From the NCBI RefSeq assembly GCF_017301635.1, contig NZ_CP071091.1:5964001-6028000 (forward strand): DNA of 64,000 nt, in the 5' to 3' direction. The notes under the pieces were generated by a model that did no database searches, was not told the DNA's origin, and saw only the letters and a program-made list of their open reading frames with translations. Shown piece by piece: positions 46,638-55,932 of this stretch (its first letter is position 1; every line of letters starts with the position of its first letter). The stretch comes from Myxococcus landrumus (lineage in GTDB: Bacteria > Myxococcota > Myxococcia > Myxococcales > Myxococcaceae). The position numbers and the translations under genes were made by a program.

Positions 46638-47408
46638 CTACTCCAGGCAGCCCAACCGCTGCGACGTCGCGTTGCGAGCCCGGTCCTCGCTCACGAGCTT
46701 CCAGCCCGCGAGGTCCGCCAGCAGCGTGTCCCGGTCCTGCCGCAGCACCGTGGGGTTCTTGCACTGGCGGATGTCCCAGTACCGGTAGAACGGCGGCAGC
46801 GCGAGCTGGAGCTCCGCCAGCTCCGGGAGCTGAAGCTCGTTGAGCTCCTTCTTGAAGAGCGTGAAGGCCGCGTCCTCGACGCCCACGACGCCGCGCTCGA
46901 AGTAGAGGATGGCCATGTCGTACGCGACGAGCTGGTCCTTCTGCATGAAGGCGTGGAGCCGATGCGCGGCCACGGTGAGCTGGAGGTTGCCCTTGATGCC
47001 CAGGCCCTCCGCGATGCGCATGGCCAACAGCCGCTCACAGGAACCCTCTCCCGGAGGAGACGACCCCACCGTCGCGCCCACGAACAGGCGCCACGCCCAC
47101 GCCGTCCCGTCCTCGCGCGGCGTCTGGAAGTACCGCGGACAGTCCATGTGGCGGATGTACAGCGCCACCAGGTCCTTCGGGAGGCGCGAGAAGTCCGGGC
47201 GGTTGAAGGTGACGGGGCGGGGGTTGCGCTCGGATTGCCCGGCGCGGAGACTCATCCGCTCCCCTTCGATGCTGTGCTTGAGCAGCTTTTCGACGTCGAA
47301 CTCACTCTCCAACTGGGGAAGCTTGCTCGCCGTATAGAGATACGTCAGCGGAATGAGCACGCCGGCCAGGCCGAGCACGAACAGGATTATCCAAAGAAGG
47401 CTCTTCAC
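46638..47408 (-). CDS. membrane protein with a degenerate GT51 transglycosylase-like domain
   Basis: A 256-residue protein with one N-terminal membrane helix (residues 5-25). From about residue 140 the sequence KDQLVAYDMAILYFERGVVGVEDAAFTLFKKELNELQLPELAELQL, here given as separate motifs AILYF, GVEDAAFTLF and ELQLPELAEL, follows the second half of the GT51 fold of class A penicillin-binding proteins. The catalytic region should contain an ED-x-R-F motif, but the aligned part reads HMDCPRYFQTP, without the Glu. Three Cys residues may form disulfides. It is therefore probably a catalytically dead relative that binds glycan or regulates a synthase. It diverges from an oxidoreductase gene. Confidence 0.6.
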   Translation of the reverse strand: MKSLLWIILFVLGLAGVLIPLTYLYTASKLPQLESEFDVEKLLKHSIEGERMSLRAGQSERNPRPVTFNRPDFSRLPKDLVALYIRHMDCPRYFQTPREDGTAWAWRLFVGATVGSSPPGEGSCERLLAMRIAEGLGIKGNLQLTVAAHRLHAFMQKDQLVAYDMAILYFERGVVGVEDAAFTLFKKELNELQLPELAELQLALPPFYRYWDIRQCKNPTVLRQDRDTLLADLAGWKLVSEDRARNATSQRLGCLE

Positions 47409-47466
47409 CCCCCCAGGCTACCAGGGGCAGCACGCTCCCGGCACACGGGTTAAAACCGTCATCACC

Positions 47467-48159
47467 ATGCCCGACTGGCATTCCGGCGTTGTCACATCTC
47501 GCTCTCCCGCAGCCGACGGGCTCACCGACCTCGTGCTCGACATCCAGGGCACCCCGCTCGAGGGGACCCACCTCCACCCCGGCCAGTACGTCCGCCTGAG
47601 TCTGCCCGGGCTGCAGGCGAGCCTGTTCGCCATCGCCTCCGCGCCCGAGCCTCACGGCACCCGGTGGGAGTTCCTCCTCAAGGACGGCAGCCCGCTGCCC
47701 GATGCCCTCATCCGGCTGCCCCTGGGCTCCAAGGTCCAGGTCACCGCCCCGGAGGGAGCAGGCTTCCCGCTCGAGCGCGCGCGCGGTCATGACGTGCTGC
47801 TCTTCGCCACCGGCTCCGGCATCTCCGCCATCCGCCCCCTCATCGCCAGCGTGCGCCGAGAGCGGGACACCTTCGGACGGGTGAAGCTCTACTTCGGCGC
47901 GCGCACGCCCACCGCGTTCGCGTACCAGGGAGAGCTGCACGACTGGGAGGGCGGCGACATCCAGGTGGTGCGCACCGTCAGCCGGCCCGGCGCCAGCGGC
48001 TGGCAGGGCCTCACCGGCTACGTGCAGGCCCACCTGGGCGAGGAGTCCGTGCAGAACGCCCGCGCCTTCGTCTGCGGGCAACCGGACATGGTGCGGGGAG
48101 TCCTGGACGCCCTCAAGGAGCGCGGAGTCCCCCGCGAGCACATCTTCTTCAACTACTGA
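47467..48159 (+). CDS. ferredoxin-NADP reductase-fold oxidoreductase
   Basis: A 230-residue FNR-superfamily protein: an FAD-binding barrel (GQYVRLSLPG, FAIASAP) and a nucleotide-binding half with LFATGSGISAIRP and the closing CGQPDMVRGVLDALKERGV. The usual Arg-x-Tyr-Ser FAD motif is altered to SLFAIAS, so flavin binding may differ. No iron-sulfur or globin domain is fused, so it needs a separate electron partner that is not next to it. ATG 47467 is the first start that clears the divergent gene. Its last 7 bases overlap the end of the convergent WD40 lipoprotein gene. Confidence 0.8.
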   Translation: MPDWHSGVVTSRSPAADGLTDLVLDIQGTPLEGTHLHPGQYVRLSLPGLQASLFAIASAPEPHGTRWEFLLKDGSPLPDALIRLPLGSKVQVTAPEGAGFPLERARGHDVLLFATGSGISAIRPLIASVRRERDTFGRVKLYFGARTPTAFAYQGELHDWEGGDIQVVRTVSRPGASGWQGLTGYVQAHLGEESVQNARAFVCGQPDMVRGVLDALKERGVPREHIFFNY

Positions 48160-49775
48160 GTGGCCGCGGCACCGGGCGCCACCACGGTGGCCCCCTCCGC
48201 GTAGCGCACGTCGAGCAGCACCGCGGACGGGTCGCTCTCCCCGGAGCTGCTGGCCACCTGCGGGGTCCACGCCGCCACACCCACCCAACGGCCATCCGGG
48301 CTGAAGCGCACGCGGCGCACGGCCCAGTCGAAGGAGTGGGTGCCTCGCGCGGAGGGCTCGCCTTCCGTGAAGAGGTACACCTTCTTGTCCCAGCCGCCGG
48401 AGACAAGCGAACGGCCGTCCGGAGAGATGGCCGCGGTGGACACCACACCCCGGTGCACCGGCCACTTGTGCAGCACCTTCCCCGTCGCCGCGTCCACCAC
48501 CGCGCCCGCGTTGAAGGGGCCCTGGGGCTCCTCGACACCCTGACGCTCGCGCTCGTACACGGCGCGGTCCCGCTCCGGCTTCTGCTCGGAGAGCCCCACG
48601 CCCAGCCGCTGCCCCCGCGCGTCCACGGTGACGTCGCTGACGTAGGCGGGGAACGTGAAGTCCGAGCGCGCCGCCAGCACCAGCGTCTCCACCGGCGCCG
48701 AGCCCTCGGGAGCCCCCGACGTCAGCGTGAGGCGAGCCTCCTTGTGGACCTCATCGAAGACCACATTCACCCGCTGCGAGAACGGCGCGCCCAGGACACC
48801 GCGCAGGCCCTGCGGCACACACGCGTCGCACACCGCCACGTCCACGTCGCGCACCACCAGCGACTTGAAGCGCAGGAACTGGCCTCGCGCGAGCCGGGCC
48901 TGGGTGGTCCCCAGCGCGCCCGGCACGTCCACCGTCTCCTTCAGCGAGGCCACGTCGATGCCCGCGGCCGAAGCCACCTCGCTGGTGACGACAATGGCGG
49001 GCACTCGCGCATCCAGCGCGAAGCTCCCCATGGCCTTGCCATTCACCGAGCCCGACACCACCGCGGAGCCACTCGTGCGCTCGAAGCGCGTGCGCGCCTC
49101 ATGCGAGGACACCGCCTCCATCCGCGCATCCCACGCGCGCACGTGCTTGTCCCAGCCTCCCGAATACAGCGTGCCGTCCGGCGCGAAGGCCAGCGCGCTC
49201 ACCGGCCCTTCATGCCCGCGCTCCTCGGAGGCATGGACGAGCCCGTCCACCGCCAGCACGGTGATGAGCCCCTTCACGCTGCCCACCACCAGCCACCGGC
49301 CCTCGGGGTGGAAGGCCACCACGGAGAGCGGCTCCTCGGTGATGCGCATCCCCCGAGCCTCACCCGTGGCCGCGTCGAACACGCGCACCGCGCCATCGCG
49401 GCTCGCGGTGGCGACCAGCCCTCCATCCGGAGAGAAGGCCACGCCCTCCACGTCGAACTCGTACGGGTTGATGGTCGGGTCCGCGAGCAGGCGCGGCGGT
49501 GACTCCAGCGACCAGATGGACAGGAAGTACGAACGCGAGCCCAGCCGCGTGTACGCCACACGCCGCTGACGGGGCGAGAAGTCCAACCCCCAGATGAAGT
49601 CCGTCTTGTTGAGGACGGACGCCCGGCCCAGCCCCGCCGTCGCGCCCGTGAGATAGCCGCCCTGCGTCTGGGTGAGCCGCGTCTGCGTCTCCGCGGACAG
49701 CCCCGCGGCCTGATGCGCGCACCCGCCCGCCATCGCCAGCAGTCCCGCCGCCAGCACTCCCGTCCCCCACTTCAT
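48153..49775 (-). CDS. WD40-repeat lipoprotein with an inserted retropepsin-like domain
   Basis: A 540-residue lipoprotein (lipobox AGGC, Cys19). WD40-like blades are visible at about 60-215 (VAFSPDGGLVATASRDGAVRVFD-like units) and again at about 375-530 (ISPDGRSLVSGGWDKKVYLF). Between them, about 236-352, lies a segment shaped like a clan AA aspartic protease: VNGKAMGSFALDARVPAIVV, then LRGVLGAPF where retropepsins have an LLG-type motif. The catalytic D-T/S-G reads D-A-R, so it is probably inactive or a dimer partner. ATG 49775 overlaps the stop of the LpoA-like gene, so they are translationally coupled. Confidence 0.8.
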   Translation of the reverse strand: MKWGTGVLAAGLLAMAGGCAHQAAGLSAETQTRLTQTQGGYLTGATAGLGRASVLNKTDFIWGLDFSPRQRRVAYTRLGSRSYFLSIWSLESPPRLLADPTINPYEFDVEGVAFSPDGGLVATASRDGAVRVFDAATGEARGMRITEEPLSVVAFHPEGRWLVVGSVKGLITVLAVDGLVHASEERGHEGPVSALAFAPDGTLYSGGWDKHVRAWDARMEAVSSHEARTRFERTSGSAVVSGSVNGKAMGSFALDARVPAIVVTSEVASAAGIDVASLKETVDVPGALGTTQARLARGQFLRFKSLVVRDVDVAVCDACVPQGLRGVLGAPFSQRVNVVFDEVHKEARLTLTSGAPEGSAPVETLVLAARSDFTFPAYVSDVTVDARGQRLGVGLSEQKPERDRAVYERERQGVEEPQGPFNAGAVVDAATGKVLHKWPVHRGVVSTAAISPDGRSLVSGGWDKKVYLFTEGEPSARGTHSFDWAVRRVRFSPDGRWVGVAAWTPQVASSSGESDPSAVLLDVRYAEGATVVAPGAAATQ

Positions 49776-51934
49776 GAACCGGAGCCTCCCGTGGCGGCCT
49801 TCTCGCGCTCCTGGTCCACGTTGATTTCGGTGACGCCCTTGTTGTCGATGGAGAGCAGGAACAACTGCTTCACGGCCTCGCGCTTCTCGTTGAACGAGGT
49901 GCGGCCCGTTGCGCCGTCGAAGTCCTTCAGGTTGGCCAGCGACTCACGCATCTGCGCGCGCGTGCGAGGCGCCCCCTCCTTCTTGTCCACGAGCTGCCGC
50001 AGCATGCGCCCGGAGTCGTAGCCGATGGCCTCCAGCAGCCCCGGGTCCTTGCCCGTCTCCTGCTTGTACGACTCGCGATACTTGCGCACGAAGTTGCGCG
50101 TGGCCGGTCGCTGCGAGTCCACGAAGAAGCCATCCACGTACACCGAGCAGGTGACGAACTTGCCACCGCGCTCAATCAGCTCCGGCAACCCCGAGCGCCC
50201 CTTCGGGCTGCTCCACTGGTTGGCGCCGAAGAGCGTCACCGTCTTCAGCTCCTTCTTGCCCGTCGTCTTGCGGATGCGCTCCAGGTCGCGCGGGTCACAC
50301 GCGTTGGTGACGATGTCCTCCACCGCCAGCGCCGGAGCCACGAGGCTCACGCGCCGCCAGTCATCCGGCATGAAGATGGCGTCGAAGTCGACGATGGGCT
50401 CGACGTTGCTCTTCACCTTCTCCAGCGCCTTGCGGCGGCGGAACGCGTCCAGGTTCTCTCCCTGCAGGTCGCGCACGCCTTCGACGTAGTCGCCGCGGTC
50501 CTCCAGGTAGTAGCGGCCCACCAGCTTCTTGGCCTCGGTGGTGAAGGTCGTCTGGTCATGCGAGTAGCGCTCCGCTCCGCGCACCGCGCCGCCGCGCTCC
50601 ACGACCTGGTCCCAGAACGAGTCCGCCAGCTCCACGCCGTAAGGGATGTTCGGGTACAGCAGGGCGAAGCGCTTGTAGCCCTTCACGTTGATGGCGTAGT
50701 CCGCGATGGCATCCGCCTGCGCCGCGTTCGTCAGCATGTTGCGGAAGACGTACGAGCCCAGCTCCGTGACGCCCTCCTGGCGCGTCATCGTGAGCAGCGG
50801 AACCTGGAGCTCCTCGGCCACCAGCGCCGCGCGCTTGGAGTCATCCCCGAGCAGCGGCCCGAGCACCGCGATGGCGCCGTCGTCGAACGCGAGCTGCTCC
50901 ATCGCCTGGCCCGTCTTGTTGACGTCCCCCTGCGTGTCCTTCACCACCAGCTCGATGTCGCTGCCCTCCAGGCCCAACTGGATGCCGCGCAGCACCGCCT
51001 CGCCAATGGGCTGGTAGCGGCCCGTCATGGGCAGCAGCACGCCCACCGTCTTCGGCTTCGCCTCCACCCGCCGCGTCGCCCGCGCCAGCAGCTCCCGCGC
51101 CTGGGGCGCGAAGGGACTCTGGGGCGCCTCCGCGAGGAAGCGGTTCAGCGTCTCCTCCAGCCGCGTCCACTCGCGCAGGTGGTAGTAGATGCGCGCCAGC
51201 TTGAAGGTGAGCACCGGCCACGCGGGGTTGGACGAGGACAGCCCCTCCGCCACGCGGGCGATGTCCACGAAGTCCGCGCGGCCCTCCACCAGCGCCTCCA
51301 CCCGAGCCACCGCCGCGTCGCGCTCCGCCTCCGTCCGCGCCTTCCCCGCCTCCTCCACCGCCATCGTCAGCGACTGGCCATACAGGCCCGCGCCCTCGGC
51401 GGCCCGCGCCGCGTCGCGCAGGAGCTGCTCACGCTCCGCGCCCTCGGCGTGCTCGGCCAGGCTGGACAGCGTCTGGTACGCGTCGCGGTAGGCCCCGACC
51501 TCCATGGCGGACAGCGCCAGCTTGCGCTTGGCGTCGTCGGCCTTGCCGTACAGGGGGTTCTCGAAGAGCAGCTCGTTGAAGGACTTGCGCGCGTTGGCGT
51601 AGTCCCTCGACTCGAAGAAGAGGACACCGGCCTGGTAGAGCGCGTCCTGGCCCGCCGTCGTGGCGGGGTACGCCTTGCGCACCGACAGGTAGGCCTCCGC
51701 GGCCTTCTTCTTGTCGGGCGAGGACTGGGCCGTGCGCCGGGCCTCGGAGAGCGCCGCGTCCGCGGAGGCGTCCTTCCTGGCCTCCACGGCGGGCCGCTTG
51801 GGGAAGGGGTCGCCCGTGGGGACTTCCTCCCCCGTACTCCCTCCAGCGGGGATGCGCGAAGGACGGGGACAGGCGGTCAGCAGCAGGGCCAGCGCGACGA
51901 GGAGCGAGCGGCGCAAGGTGGGCAGGACTTCCAT
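49772..51934 (-). CDS. LpoA-like lipoprotein with TPR-like and type 1 periplasmic-binding domains
   Basis: A 720-residue lipoprotein (signal ending TAC). The N-terminal 300 residues are helical TPR-like repeats (AEAYLSVRKAYPATTAGQDAL), and residues from about 305 form a type 1 periplasmic-binding fold (VGVLLPMTGRYQPIGEAVLRGIQLGLEG). This is the plan of LpoA, the outer-membrane activator of penicillin-binding protein 1A, although branched-chain amino-acid-type receptors are also similar. Its partner gene downstream is the WD40 lipoprotein (4-base overlap). ATG 51934 is used; ATG 51949 adds five residues. A role in peptidoglycan synthesis is inference from architecture. Confidence 0.78.
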   Translation of the reverse strand: MEVLPTLRRSLLVALALLLTACPRPSRIPAGGSTGEEVPTGDPFPKRPAVEARKDASADAALSEARRTAQSSPDKKKAAEAYLSVRKAYPATTAGQDALYQAGVLFFESRDYANARKSFNELLFENPLYGKADDAKRKLALSAMEVGAYRDAYQTLSSLAEHAEGAEREQLLRDAARAAEGAGLYGQSLTMAVEEAGKARTEAERDAAVARVEALVEGRADFVDIARVAEGLSSSNPAWPVLTFKLARIYYHLREWTRLEETLNRFLAEAPQSPFAPQARELLARATRRVEAKPKTVGVLLPMTGRYQPIGEAVLRGIQLGLEGSDIELVVKDTQGDVNKTGQAMEQLAFDDGAIAVLGPLLGDDSKRAALVAEELQVPLLTMTRQEGVTELGSYVFRNMLTNAAQADAIADYAINVKGYKRFALLYPNIPYGVELADSFWDQVVERGGAVRGAERYSHDQTTFTTEAKKLVGRYYLEDRGDYVEGVRDLQGENLDAFRRRKALEKVKSNVEPIVDFDAIFMPDDWRRVSLVAPALAVEDIVTNACDPRDLERIRKTTGKKELKTVTLFGANQWSSPKGRSGLPELIERGGKFVTCSVYVDGFFVDSQRPATRNFVRKYRESYKQETGKDPGLLEAIGYDSGRMLRQLVDKKEGAPRTRAQMRESLANLKDFDGATGRTSFNEKREAVKQLFLLSIDNKGVTEINVDQEREKAATGGSGS

Positions 51935-52115
51935 GGCAGTGGGGTGCATAGCAGCGGCGACGCGCCTCCGTCGACAACGGAGCAGGGGAAGATTCCGAGA
52001 GGAACCCCACCCCCAGTGCACCTCGCGTGCCCAACCCCTCACCGCCGGAGAGACGTCCACTACCTCACGCAACCGTGGCGCCTGGACCACGCGCGTGTGG
52101 TCTCCAGGCCACGAC

Positions 52116-52161
52116 GGCCGGCCACCGGGTGCCCGCTCCAAGAGCAAGCGGGCGGCCGGCC
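52116..52161 (-). terminator. terminator-like hairpin after dnaJ
   Basis: GGCCGGCC outer arms (52116-52123 and 52154-52161) and an inner 7-bp stem GCCCGCT/AGCGGGC (52131-52137, 52147-52153) form a strong structure 16 bases past the dnaJ stop. The 242-base gap also has an imperfect CCTGGA/TCCAGG hairpin at 52081-52108. Confidence 0.65.
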
Positions 52162-52176
52162 CACTTCAGCCAGGCT

Positions 52177-53304
52177 TCAACCGAACAGCTCCTTCACCTT
52201 GGCGAAGAAGCTCTTGGACTGAGGATGGGACTCCTCGCCGGACAGCTCCGCGAGCTTCTCCAGGAGCTCGCGCTGCTTGGAGGACAGCTCCGTGGGCGTC
52301 TCCACCACCACGCGCACGTGCTGGTCGCCGCGCTGCTGGCTGTGCAGGTGGGGGATGCCCTTGCTCTTCAGGCGGAACACCTTGCCGGACTGAGTGCCCG
52401 CGGGGATGGTCATCTTCACCTTCCCATCCAGCGTGGGGACGTCGATCTTCGCGCCCAGCGCCGCGTGCGTGAAGGAGATGGGCACCTCGCAGAAGACCTC
52501 GTACTCCTCGCGCTGGAAGAGCGGGTGCTCCTTGACGATGACGGTGACGTAGAGGTCTCCGGGAGGACCGCCCCGGTCTCCGGGCTCGCCCATGCCGGAC
52601 AGCCGCACGCGCGTGCCGTTGTCCACGCCTCCGGGGATGGCCACCTCGATGACCTCCTCCGACGGCGTCTTCCCGGAGCCCTTGCAGCGGGTGCACGGGT
52701 CCGGCACCACCGAGCCCGAGCCACTGCAGTCGCCACAGGGGCGCGACACCGCGAAGAAGCCCTGCGTGTAGCGCAGCTCACCGCTGCCACCGCACGTGCC
52801 GCACGCCCGCGGGCCCGCGCCGCTCTTGCTGCCGGAGCCGCTGCACGTCTCACACTTCTTGGGCCGCGGAATCGTCACCTTGGGACGGCTGCCGAAGGCG
52901 GCTTCCTCGAAGGTGATTTCCAGGTTGTAGCGAAGGTCCGCGCCGCGCGAGCTGGTGCGGCGCCCCCCCCGGCCACCGCCGAAGATGTCGCCGAAAATCT
53001 CGCCGAAGATGTCGTTGATGTTGACGCCCTGGAACCCGCCCCCGGCGCCACCAAACCCGTCGAACGGGTTGCCCGCGTGCCCGAAGCGGTCGTACTTCGC
53101 CCGCCGGTCAGGGTCGCTCAGCACTTCGTAGGCTTCCGAGGCTTCCTTGAACTTCTCCTCGGCCTCGTTGTTCCCCGGGTTCCGGTCTGGGTGGTACTGC
53201 AACGCCACCTTGCGAAACGCGCTCTTGAGCTCCTGCGCGGAGACGGTCTTGGTGACCCCCAAAATCTCGTAGTAGTCGCGCTTCTGACCCGCCGCCGCTG
53301 GCAT
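52177..53304 (-). CDS. dnaJ: chaperone DnaJ (Hsp40)
   Basis: A 375-residue type I DnaJ. The J domain has the HPD motif in YHPDRNPGN (about residues 39-41), followed by a Gly/Phe-rich region, four CxxCxGxG zinc repeats ([32 protein letters not shown]) and a C-terminal substrate-binding domain. It stimulates DnaK's ATPase and delivers clients. ATG 53304 is used. The promoter upstream looks like an ordinary sigma-70 site rather than a heat-shock one, and no CIRCE element is seen. Confidence 0.97.
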   Translation of the reverse strand: MPAAAGQKRDYYEILGVTKTVSAQELKSAFRKVALQYHPDRNPGNNEAEEKFKEASEAYEVLSDPDRRAKYDRFGHAGNPFDGFGGAGGGFQGVNINDIFGEIFGDIFGGGRGGRRTSSRGADLRYNLEITFEEAAFGSRPKVTIPRPKKCETCSGSGSKSGAGPRACGTCGGSGELRYTQGFFAVSRPCGDCSGSGSVVPDPCTRCKGSGKTPSEEVIEVAIPGGVDNGTRVRLSGMGEPGDRGGPPGDLYVTVIVKEHPLFQREEYEVFCEVPISFTHAALGAKIDVPTLDGKVKMTIPAGTQSGKVFRLKSKGIPHLHSQQRGDQHVRVVVETPTELSSKQRELLEKLAELSGEESHPQSKSFFAKVKELFG

Positions 53305-53360
53305 TCGCTTCAACCCCTGGAAATTGCTGGACTTTTTGACGCAGACAAAAACTCTGAGTC

Positions 53361-53388
53361 ACTATAACGCAGCGGAACGCGCCAGCAA
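53361..53388 (-). promoter_or_regulatory. sigma-70-type promoter of dnaJ
   Basis: TTGCTG (53388-53383, minus strand) and TATAGT (53366-53361) with a 16-base spacer, giving a leader of about 50 bases. The -10 matches the consensus in five of six positions. Confidence 0.6.
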
Positions 53389-53408
53389 TCCGCAGGGGAA
53401 GAACGCAG

Positions 53409-53441
53409 GCCGCCCGGGGACCTGGGAGGCCACCGGGCGGC
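53409..53441 (-). terminator. terminator-like hairpin after the PD-(D/E)XK-like gene
   Basis: GCCGCCCG and CGGGCGGC form an 8-bp stem around a 17-base loop, 39 bases past the stop of the 53480-53920 gene. No T-run. Confidence 0.5.
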
Positions 53442-53479
53442 TCGAGGACTTGGCGAGGCGTGAGGAAGGCCCCAGGGGC

Positions 53480-53920
53480 CTAGACGGTCCACACGCGGTT
53501 GGCGGTCAGCTCCATGCGGGCCAACCGGCGTTTGAGGGCGGGGTCCACGGGGCCATTGGTGGCCCACTTGGGCACCACGAAGTGAAGCTCCGCGTTGTAG
53601 AGCTTGGCGGCGCTGGCCAGCAGGCTCCAGCGGTTCTCCGCGGTGGGCTCTTCCACCATGCCCGGGGTGACAATCTCGAGGATGATGGGCGTGCGCGCCG
53701 AGTCCGACTGGCGGCAGGTGAAGTCGGGCCGATGGTCCTCGATGGTGCCCGACAGGATGGGGGGCGGCATGAAGCCCGGGAGCCGCGCCTTGATGTCCGT
53801 GTACCCGATGGTGCGGAAGTACTCGGCCATGAGCCACAGGAGCCGACGGCGCTCCTCGTCTTCAACGACCGGCTCACAGCCCGGATTGAAAAGGACCTCT
53901 TTTTCGTTATTGGTGTCCAT
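53480..53920 (-). CDS. small conserved protein with a PD-(D/E)XK-like core, unknown function
   Basis: A 146-residue soluble protein. HRPDFTCR (Asp66) followed after about 15 residues by IILEIVT (Glu82) has the spacing of a PD-(D/E)XK nuclease core, but the Lys of E-x-K is replaced by Val/Thr, so catalysis is doubtful. I do not recognise it beyond this fold hint. ATG 53920 gives an acidic N-terminus (MDTNNEKEV). It lies upstream of dnaJ in the same direction, but a hairpin and a promoter separate them, so they are probably independent. Confidence 0.65.
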   Translation of the reverse strand: MDTNNEKEVLFNPGCEPVVEDEERRRLLWLMAEYFRTIGYTDIKARLPGFMPPPILSGTIEDHRPDFTCRQSDSARTPIILEIVTPGMVEEPTAENRWSLLASAAKLYNAELHFVVPKWATNGPVDPALKRRLARMELTANRVWTV

Positions 53921-54078
53921 GGCTCCCCTGAACCTGTCCGCAGCGACGGAGGGGGGCAACGGAATGGGCCTGCTTGCCACGCACGGCCGGTGGCAGGGCA
54001 AGCAGCAAGGCTCGGCGGCCCTGGCTCCTCTGGACTTGGACGCGCCGGCGACTCGGTGACAGAGTCCGCCGCCACACA

Positions 54079-55848
54079 GTGGCTCCTCGTCCTCGTCCCT
54101 CCGCACACGTCTATCGCCGGCTCCTCGGCTACCTGCGCCCCTACCGCCCGCTGCTGGCGGCGGGAGTCGGCGCGTCACTGGTCGCCGCGGCGGCCACCTC
54201 CGCGTATGCCTGGGTGGTCGGCCCGCTCCTGCGCGCGGTGCTCACGAACCAACCCGTCACCGTGGCGGGCGTGTCGCTGCCAGGCGATGAGCTGCTGCGC
54301 AAGCTGCCCCTGGTGGTGGTCGCGCTCGCGCTGACGAAGGCCCTGGCCCAGTTCCTCCAGGGCGGGCTCATGCAGCGGCTGGGCCAGCGCGTCATGGCGG
54401 ACCTGCGCGGCTTCCTGTACGGACGGCTGCTGGGTCAGCCTCCCGCGTTCTTCGAGCGGCGCCACTCCGGAGAGCTGCTCGCGCGCTTCACGTCGGACGT
54501 GCCGCTGGTGGAGTTCTCGATAACGCAGGCGTTGTCCTCGTACGTGAAGGACGGGCTGCAGGCGTTGGCCCTGCTGACGACGTGCTTCCTCATCGACGCG
54601 AAGCTTTTCCTCTTCACGTTCATCGTGGTGCCCGTCACCGTCCTGCCCATCAACCGCTTCGCCCGCTCACTGAAGAAGGTGGCCGCGCGCTCGCTGCAGA
54701 GCCTGGGCGCGCTGACCTCGCTGACGGCCGAGCAGCTCCAGAACCTGCCCGTGGTGCAGGCCTTTGGTGGACAGCCTCGGGCGCTCGAGAGCTTCGACGT
54801 GGAGGCGGACAAGTACCTGGGCGAGATGCGCCGCTCGCTGTTCCTGCGCGGCGCGGTGAGCCCCACGGTGGAGTTGATGGGCATCGCGGGCGTGGCGATG
54901 GCGGTGGCCTGGGGCGCGAGGGCCGTGTCCGCGGACCCGGAGCTCGCGGGGCGGCTCCTGTCGTTCCTCGCCGCGGCGATGCTGCTCTACCAGCCGGTGA
55001 AGTCGCTGAGCGGCACGCTGTCGCAGGTGCTCACGGGGCTGGCGGCGGCGGAGCGGCTGTTCGCCATCGCGGACGAGCCCTCGCCCCCCGACGCGGGAGA
55101 CACGGCGCGGCCGCTGTCCCAGGCGCTGGTGCTGGAGGGCCTCAAGGCCACATATCAGGACGGGCGCGAGGCGCTGCGCGGCGTGGACCTGGTCGTGCCC
55201 GCGGGCAAGCGCGTGGCGGTGGTGGGGCCGTCCGGCGCGGGGAAGACGACGCTGTTCTCCGTGCTGCTGGGCTTCCTGCCCGCGTCGGGTGGACGCGTGC
55301 TGTGGGACAGCGAGCCGCTGTCGTCGCTCAAGCCGTCGAGCGTGCGCGCCCAGGTGGCGTGGGTGCCGCAGGAGCCCGTGCTGTTCTCCGGGACGGTGCG
55401 CCACAACCTGCGGCTGGGCCGTCCGGAGGCCACGGACGCGGAGCTGTGGGAGGCACTCTCGCTGGCGCACGCGGAGGACTTCGTGCGCTCGTTGCCCCAG
55501 GGGCTGGACGAGTCCGTGGGCGAGCGCGGCGGCCGGCTGTCGGGTGGACAGCGTCAGCGGCTGGCGCTGGCGCGTGCGTTCCTGTGCAAGCCGTCCGTGC
55601 TGCTCCTGGATGAGCCCACCAGCGCGCTCGACGCGGCCAGCGAGGCGGCGGTGGGCGCGGGGCTGGAGAGCCTCATGCGTGGCCGCACGGTGCTGGTGAT
55701 TGCCCACCGGCTGTCCACCGTGCGCGACGCGGACCTGATTGCCGTGGTGGAGGAAGGCCGCGTGGTGGAAGCAGGCACGCACGCGGAGCTGCTCGCGTTG
55801 CGTGGACGCTACACACGTCTGCTGGGAGAAGGTTCCGTCGCGGCGTAG
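54079..55848 (+). CDS. ABC exporter, MsbA-like half-transporter
   Basis: A 589-residue half-transporter with six membrane helices and an ABC domain: Walker A GPSGAGKTT (about 380), signature LSGGQRQRLALARA, Walker B VLLLDEPTSALD and the switch IAHRLST. As a homodimer it should export a lipid, peptide or drug; MsbA-type lipid A flipping is possible but not certain. GTG 54079 is chosen as the first in-frame start that gives the family length; no good ribosome binding site is seen. The frame upstream to 53974 runs into the divergent gene's leader. Confidence 0.85.
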   Translation: MAPRPRPSAHVYRRLLGYLRPYRPLLAAGVGASLVAAAATSAYAWVVGPLLRAVLTNQPVTVAGVSLPGDELLRKLPLVVVALALTKALAQFLQGGLMQRLGQRVMADLRGFLYGRLLGQPPAFFERRHSGELLARFTSDVPLVEFSITQALSSYVKDGLQALALLTTCFLIDAKLFLFTFIVVPVTVLPINRFARSLKKVAARSLQSLGALTSLTAEQLQNLPVVQAFGGQPRALESFDVEADKYLGEMRRSLFLRGAVSPTVELMGIAGVAMAVAWGARAVSADPELAGRLLSFLAAAMLLYQPVKSLSGTLSQVLTGLAAAERLFAIADEPSPPDAGDTARPLSQALVLEGLKATYQDGREALRGVDLVVPAGKRVAVVGPSGAGKTTLFSVLLGFLPASGGRVLWDSEPLSSLKPSSVRAQVAWVPQEPVLFSGTVRHNLRLGRPEATDAELWEALSLAHAEDFVRSLPQGLDESVGERGGRLSGGQRQRLALARAFLCKPSVLLLDEPTSALDAASEAAVGAGLESLMRGRTVLVIAHRLSTVRDADLIAVVEEGRVVEAGTHAELLALRGRYTRLLGEGSVAA

Positions 55849-55932
55849 TCACGCGAAACGTCTCCAGAAGAACCCCGCCCGGGCCCGCGCTTGCCTCGCC
55901 GGGGCAGCTCTGCGAGCGTCCCCTCTCGCATC

